A stretch of 9,727 bases of DNA, taken from the NCBI GenBank assembly GCA_902826945.1, contig CADEGS010000120.1, positions 1-9,727 on the forward strand, given 5' to 3'. The position numbers and the translations under genes are program-made. Every line of letters starts with the position of its first letter. Position 1 is the first letter of the stretch. Source of the stretch: an uncultured bacterium. GTDB taxonomy: Bacteria > Planctomycetota > UBA1135 > GCA-002686595. This document shows, in pieces, positions 6,026 to 9,727 of the stretch. A model generated the notes under the pieces. That model ran no database searches, was not told the origin of the DNA, and worked only from the letters and a program-made list of their open reading frames with translations.

Positions 6026-7888
6026 CTACGCGCGCTCGTCGCGCGCCAGGTGCTCGAGGATCGCGCGCGCCAGCTCGGCGCCGATCCCGGGCACGCCCGC
6101 CAGCTCCTCGACGCTGGCCTTCTGCACGCCCGCGACGCTGCCGAAGCGGGTCAGGAGCGCGCGCCGGCGCGCCGGGCCGACGCCGGGGATCGAGTCCAGG
6201 CGCGAGCGCAGCCGCCCGCGCTCCTTGCGATGGTAGGTGATCGCGAAGCGGTGCGCCTCGTCGCGCAGGCGCTCGAGCAGGTGGCGCACGGCGCTGTGGC
6301 GCGGCAGCTCGATCGGCTCGGCGTCGGGGTCGAGGAAGAGCCGCTCCTCGCTGGCGGCGCGTCGGCGCCCCTGCACCGTGCGCTCGGCGCGCGCCTTGGC
6401 CAGGGCCACGATGCGCACGTCCCAGGCGCCGGCATCCTCGCGCGCGCGCAGCGCGGCCGAGAGCTGGCCGCGCCCGCCGTCGATCACGATCAGGTCGGGC
6501 AGGTCCTCCTCCTTCAGCCCGCGCCGCAGGCTGCGCGCGACGACCTCGCGCATCGAGGCGAAGTCGTCCTGCCCCGCCACGCTGCGCACGCGGAAGCGGC
6601 GGTAGCCCGCGCGGTCGGCGAAGCCGCCGCGGAAGCGCACGCGGCTGGCCACGACGGCGCGCCCCTGCAGGTTCGACACGTCGAAGCAGTCCACGACCAG
6701 CGGCGTCTCGCCCGGCTCCACCTCGACCAGGCGCGCCAGGCGGCGCACGGCGTCCTCGTCGGCCCCGCGCGCGGCCTCGCGGCGCGTCAGCTCGGCGCGC
6801 GCGTTCTCGCCCGCGAGCTCGAGCATGCGCCGCCGCTCGCCGCTGGTCGGCACGACCAGCGCGAGGCCCTCGCCCAGCCCGTGCTCGAGCAGCTCCGGCT
6901 CGGCCGGCCGGCAGGGCACGACGATCTCGGCCGGCACCTCGCGCCGGCCGGGGCGATAGAGCGCCGAGAGCACGACGTGCAGGAGCTCCTCGTCGGGCAG
7001 CTCCGAGCGGAAGGCGTGCGCGCGGCTCTCGGCCAGGCGCCCCTCGCGGAAGGCCAGGCGGTGCACGAGCGCCTGCTCGCCCGTGCGCGCCAGCCCCAGC
7101 ACGTCGCGGTCGACGCGCGCGCCCGGCCGCACGCCCTGGCGCTCGACCGTGCGCCGCAGCGCGGCCAGCCGGTCGCGCCAGGCGGCGGCCAGCTCGTACT
7201 CCTGGCGCTCCGAGGCGGCGCGCATGCGCTGGTCGAGGTCGTGCTCGAGCTGCGACACGTCGCCGCTCAGGATGCGCGCGGCGCGCTCGACCAGCTCGGC
7301 GTAGTCGGCGTCGTCGATCAGCCCGACGCACGGCGCCGAGCACAGCCCGATCTGGTGCTTCAGGCAGGGCCGCGAGCGGTGCGCCAGCACCGCGTCGGTG
7401 CAGTCGCGCAGCGGCACGACGCGGTGCAGGTCGGAGAGCGTCTGGCGCACCGCGCGCGCCGAGGCGTAAGGCCCGAACAGCCGCGAGCGCCCGCGCCCCT
7501 TGCCGGCGCCGGGCTTGTGCGCGCGCACGAGCTTCAGGCGCGGGAAGCGCTCGTCCTGGTCGATGCGGATCATCAGGAACGACTTGTCGTCCTTGAGCCG
7601 CACGTTGTGCGCGGGCTTGTGCTGCTTGATCAGCGTGTCCTCGAGCAGGAGCGCCTCCTGCTCGGTGCGCGTGACGATCGTCTCGACGCGCGCGGCATCG
7701 CGCTCGAGGAAGCGGATCGAGAGCCGCCCGTCGCCGCCGGGCGTGCGGTAGGTCTGCAGCCGGCTGCGCAGGTTGCGCGCCTTGCCGACGTAGAGCACCT
7801 TGCCGCCCTCGTCGCGGAACAGGTAGACCCCTGGCCTGTCCGACACCGAGGACAGGCTCAGCTCGGGATTCCAGCCGTACTCGCTCAC
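6026..7888 (-). CDS. uvrC: UvrABC excinuclease subunit C
   Basis: UvrC makes both incisions around UvrB-bound DNA lesions in nucleotide excision repair. The protein is 620 aa, full length. The N-terminal GIY-YIG domain (about 16-97) has GVYLF with Tyr22, LYVGKA with Tyr33, Arg43, Glu83 in LLLEDTLIK and Asn95, and makes the 3' cut. Four cysteines (163, 175, 183, 187) in RDCTD, RSRPC and LCSAPC match the reported iron-sulfur site. A UVR motif for UvrB binding spans about 214-246. The C-terminal RNase H-like domain has Asp403 (CFDVSN), Asp441 or Asp442 (QDDFASM), Asp470 (VIDGG) and His546 (EAHRFAI), and makes the 5' cut. Paired helix-hairpin-helix elements (IPGVG, VPGIG) end the protein. GTG at 7888 is taken as the start because family homology begins at SEYGWNP; the longer in-frame extension runs into the next gene. 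It lies between two secreted-protein genes on the same strand. Confidence 0.96.
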   Translation of the reverse strand: MSEYGWNPELSLSSVSDRPGVYLFRDEGGKVLYVGKARNLRSRLQTYRTPGGDGRLSIRFLERDAARVETIVTRTEQEALLLEDTLIKQHKPAHNVRLKDDKSFLMIRIDQDERFPRLKLVRAHKPGAGKGRGRSRLFGPYASARAVRQTLSDLHRVVPLRDCTDAVLAHRSRPCLKHQIGLCSAPCVGLIDDADYAELVERAARILSGDVSQLEHDLDQRMRAASERQEYELAAAWRDRLAALRRTVERQGVRPGARVDRDVLGLARTGEQALVHRLAFREGRLAESRAHAFRSELPDEELLHVVLSALYRPGRREVPAEIVVPCRPAEPELLEHGLGEGLALVVPTSGERRRMLELAGENARAELTRREAARGADEDAVRRLARLVEVEPGETPLVVDCFDVSNLQGRAVVASRVRFRGGFADRAGYRRFRVRSVAGQDDFASMREVVARSLRRGLKEEDLPDLIVIDGGRGQLSAALRAREDAGAWDVRIVALAKARAERTVQGRRRAASEERLFLDPDAEPIELPRHSAVRHLLERLRDEAHRFAITYHRKERGRLRSRLDSIPGVGPARRRALLTRFGSVAGVQKASVEELAGVPGIGAELARAILEHLARDERA

Positions 7889-7904
7889 CGGGCGCAGAGC
7901 ATAG

Positions 7905-7941
7905 GGCGGCGCGGCGCCGCTCTTCAGGGGGCCGCGCCGCC
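7905..7941 (-). terminator. Hairpin in the 68-base gap between the FG-GAP gene and uvrC
   Basis: GGCGGCGCGGC (7905-7915) is a perfect reverse complement of GCCGCGCCGCC (7931-7941), with a 15-base loop. It sits 16 bases after the FG-GAP stop codon and 17 bases before the uvrC GTG on the minus strand. No U-run follows. The region is so GC-rich that chance pairing is possible. Confidence 0.35.
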
Positions 7942-7956
7942 GCCGCGCCCGCGGCG

Positions 7957-9666
7957 CTAGAAGCCGACCACCAGGTCGACGGCGTTCGAGAGCGCGAAGG
8001 GGACGGCGCCGAGCGCGTGGATGGCCTGCACGGAGAGGCAGCGGCCGGCCATGGAAGGGTCGGGCGGCACCGCCGCGCCGAAGACCGCCAGGGGCCCGCC
8101 GACCAGCCCGAAGCCGAGCAGCTCCCCTGCCGGATCGGCCACGTTGATCAAGAGCGTCTGCCCGCCGGCGAGGCCGGCCTGCAGCGGCGTCTCGTAGCCC
8201 AGGAGCTGCGCGAAGGCGTGGCCGCTCGTCGCGAGGTCGACCGTGGCGCTCCAGGCCGAGCCCAGCACGGGCGCGCTCGCGGACAGGCTGGCGGGGTTCG
8301 CGCCGGCGTTGCGCGCCGTCGCGCTCGCCAGGTGGTTCAGGAACAGGCCGTGGACCGCGCCCGCCAGCGTGCCGCCGGAGGGATCCTGCGGCGCGCCCGC
8401 CGCCAGGTCGCCGTGACCGTCGCCGTCCAGGTCGCCGAGCGACGCGATCGCCAGCCCGAAGAGCGAGTTGTCCGCCGGCGGCGCGCCGAGGTTGCCCTGC
8501 AGCGCGCCGAACTTCTGCTGCTCGCGCACGGTGGCGTCGGGGTTCAGGAGCAGGATCCACAGGGCGCCCTTCGAGCTCGCCCCGAGCGCTCCTTCGCGGT
8601 TCAGCGAGTCGCCCACCGCCAGGTCGAGGACGCCGTCCCCGTCCACGTCGCCGGCGCAGGCGAGCCCGGCCCCGAAGGCGCCGAGCGCGAACCCGTCGCC
8701 CAGCATGCCGCCGACGCCGGCCGTGATCGGCTGGAGGCCGACCGCCGTTCCGTCCGACGCCAGCGAGAGCACGAGCACGCTGCCGAAGCCCTGCCCCGAG
8801 AGCTCGTCGCCCACCGCGCCGACGGCGAGCTCGTGCGTCCCGTCGCCGTCGAGGTCGCCGAGCGACGCCAGCCCCTCGCCGAGGGCGTCCCCCGCGTCCA
8901 CCGCGCCCACCAGCACGCCCGCCGTCGCGTCCAGGCGTCGCTCCGAGCGCACCGTCCCGTCGCCGTGCAGGCTCAGGATCCAGACCGCTCCGGCGTCGAG
9001 CCCGCCCGCGTCGCGGCCGGGAGCGCCGACGGCCAGCTCGCCGAAGCCGTCGCCGTCCAGGTCCCCGAGGAAGGCCAGGGCGGAGCCGAAGCGCTCGGCG
9101 GCGGCCAGGCCGCCCGAGAAGCCGCCGGTCAGGTTGCTGACCTTCTGGCGGTCCTGGACCGTCCCGTCGGCGCCGAGGAACAGGATCCAGAGCGCGCCCG
9201 CGTCGGCGCCGCCGTCGTCGTCGCCCGGCGCGCCCACCGCCAGGTCCTCCACGCCGTCGCCGTTCAGGTCGCCCAGCGCCGCGAGCGCGTCGCCGAACAT
9301 GTCGAGCGTGTCGAGCACGTTGCCCAGCCCGCCGCGGATCTCGCTGATCTCCTGGTGCGCGCGCACGAGCCCGTCCTGCTGCAGGAACAGGATCCACACG
9401 CCGCCGCCGCCCGCCGGGAAGCCGTCGTCCTGGAAGGGAGCGCCGACCGCCAGCTCGAGCACGCCGTCGCCGTCGAGGTCGCCGACGGGCGCGAGCGCCG
9501 CGCCGAAGCGGTCGAGGGGATCGGGCGTCGTGGAGCCCGTCAGCCCGCCCTGGCCGCGCGCCACCTGGACGCGCTGCACGACCACCGGGATGCTGGGCGC
9601 ATCGGCCAGCGAGCGGGGAACGAGGCACAGCAGGGCGAGAGCGGCGGCTTGCATCGCGTGGGTCAT
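7957..9666 (-). CDS. Secreted FG-GAP repeat protein with C-terminal tail module
   Basis: This 569 aa protein is probably exported; no catalytic motif is visible. A signal peptide covers about residues 1-22 (hydrophobic AAALALLCLV, then PRSLADA). If the internal ATG at residue 5 is the real start, the signal is shorter but still complete. Residues 54-445 hold six FG-GAP units, each with a calcium-loop motif D-x-(D/N)-x-D-G (at 63, 133, 202, 271, 340 and 412) followed by DLAVGAP or close variants. Each is then followed by a WILFL-type strand. Spacing is strikingly regular (70, 69, 69, 69, 72). Such repeats form integrin-alpha-like propellers that bind calcium. Residues about 455-569 are a tail including VPPDPSMAGRCLSVQAIHAL and ending SNAVDLVVGF, related to the tail of the SBBP protein. 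The start overlaps the stop of the upstream gene (TGATG), and GGAG lies seven bases before the ATG. The ligand is unknown. Confidence 0.88.
   Translation of the reverse strand: MTHAMQAAALALLCLVPRSLADAPSIPVVVQRVQVARGQGGLTGSTTPDPLDRFGAALAPVGDLDGDGVLELAVGAPFQDDGFPAGGGGVWILFLQQDGLVRAHQEISEIRGGLGNVLDTLDMFGDALAALGDLNGDGVEDLAVGAPGDDDGGADAGALWILFLGADGTVQDRQKVSNLTGGFSGGLAAAERFGSALAFLGDLDGDGFGELAVGAPGRDAGGLDAGAVWILSLHGDGTVRSERRLDATAGVLVGAVDAGDALGEGLASLGDLDGDGTHELAVGAVGDELSGQGFGSVLVLSLASDGTAVGLQPITAGVGGMLGDGFALGAFGAGLACAGDVDGDGVLDLAVGDSLNREGALGASSKGALWILLLNPDATVREQQKFGALQGNLGAPPADNSLFGLAIASLGDLDGDGHGDLAAGAPQDPSGGTLAGAVHGLFLNHLASATARNAGANPASLSASAPVLGSAWSATVDLATSGHAFAQLLGYETPLQAGLAGGQTLLINVADPAGELLGFGLVGGPLAVFGAAVPPDPSMAGRCLSVQAIHALGAVPFALSNAVDLVVGF
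8386..9486 (-). repeat. Six FG-GAP repeats in the secreted protein
   Basis: The DNA word ccgtcgccgtc(c/g)aggtcgcc, encoding the GDLDGDG calcium loop, recurs with small changes roughly every 207-216 bases. Examples are near 8412, 8838, 9048 and 9463. The fifth unit (near 8632) and the second (near 9255) are slightly diverged. Regular spacing and similarity outside the loop suggest in-gene duplication. Confidence 0.8.
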
Positions 9667-9727
9667 CAGTAGGCTCCGATCGTCAGGTCCTGGGCGTTCG
9701 AGAGCGTGAAGGGCGGCGCGCCGAGCT
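9666..9727 (-). CDS. C-terminal end of another tail-module protein (cut by window edge)
   Basis: Only the last 19 residues are visible: LGAPPFTLSNAQDLTIGAY, then TGA. They align with the end of the neighbouring FG-GAP protein (LGAVPFALSNAVDLVVGF), sharing LGA-x-PF-x-LSNA-x-DL and an I/VG near the end. The gene therefore almost certainly encodes a secreted paralogue, or at least a protein with the same terminal module. Its body, including whether it has FG-GAP repeats, lies outside the window. Its stop codon overlaps the start of the FG-GAP gene by one base, so the two are very likely translated from one mRNA. Confidence 0.75.
   Translation of the reverse strand, partial: LGAPPFTLSNAQDLTIGAY

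Noticed and set aside
6026..9628. A 1200-residue fusion of an FG-GAP-region frame with UvrC
   Set aside because: Only the part from residue SEYGWNP onward resembles UvrC; the upstream part is an arginine-rich shadow of the FG-GAP gene. A GTG start at 7888 explains a normal-length UvrC.
9600..9666. Lipoprotein signal (LLC) in the FG-GAP protein that LspA might cleave
   Set aside because: The residue before Cys14 is leucine, not the small residue a lipobox needs; an ordinary signal peptide fits better.

Overview
This is a very GC-rich bacterial window (my impression is above 70% GC) holding seven complete or near-complete protein genes and two genes cut by the window edges. Several features point to a Planctomycetota-like bacterium. 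The secreted proteins combine SBBP or FG-GAP propeller repeats with a related C-terminal tail ending in an 'SNA.DL.(V/I)G'-type motif. A dksA-like gene is coupled to lspA, an order I recall from Chlamydiae in the same PVC superphylum. Shine-Dalgarno sites are mostly absent. The taxon is inferred from these features; no marker gene proves it.

Layout: (1) Bases 1-2203, minus strand, hold a housekeeping run read right to left: a DksA/TraR-type C4 zinc-finger protein, lspA (signal peptidase II), pyrD (class 1B dihydroorotate dehydrogenase) and the start of an unrecognised protein that leaves the window at base 1. The dksA-like and lspA genes overlap as TGATG, and pyrD and the unrecognised gene are 4 bases apart. 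(2) Bases 2204-2337 are a divergent intergenic region with a plausible sigma-70 promoter for the dksA-like gene and two copies of a CCCGCGGG palindrome. (3) Bases 2338-3285, plus strand, are xerD with all catalytic residues. (4) Bases 3286-3492 lie between convergent genes and begin with a run of five back-to-back perfect inverted repeats. (5) Bases 3493-5886, minus strand, encode a secreted protein with an SBBP-type N-terminal domain, seven propeller repeats and the C-terminal tail. (6) Bases 6026-7888, minus strand, are uvrC. (7) Bases 7957-9666, minus strand, encode a secreted six-repeat FG-GAP protein with the same kind of tail. It overlaps, as TGATG, the end of another tail-bearing gene that enters from the right edge.

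The window therefore mixes conserved core functions with accessory secreted proteins. The core functions are transcription control, lipoprotein maturation, pyrimidine synthesis, chromosome dimer resolution and excision repair. The secreted proteins probably act outside the cytoplasm or at the cell surface. uvrC sits between two of them with short gaps that contain hairpins, so shared transcription is possible but not shown.

No rRNA, tRNA, CRISPR array or insertion sequence was recognised. No gene-free stretch exceeds 300 bases. The items most worth following up are the hairpin cluster after xerD, the tail module shared by three secreted proteins, the altered active-site segment of LspA, and the palindrome pair over the dksA-like promoter.
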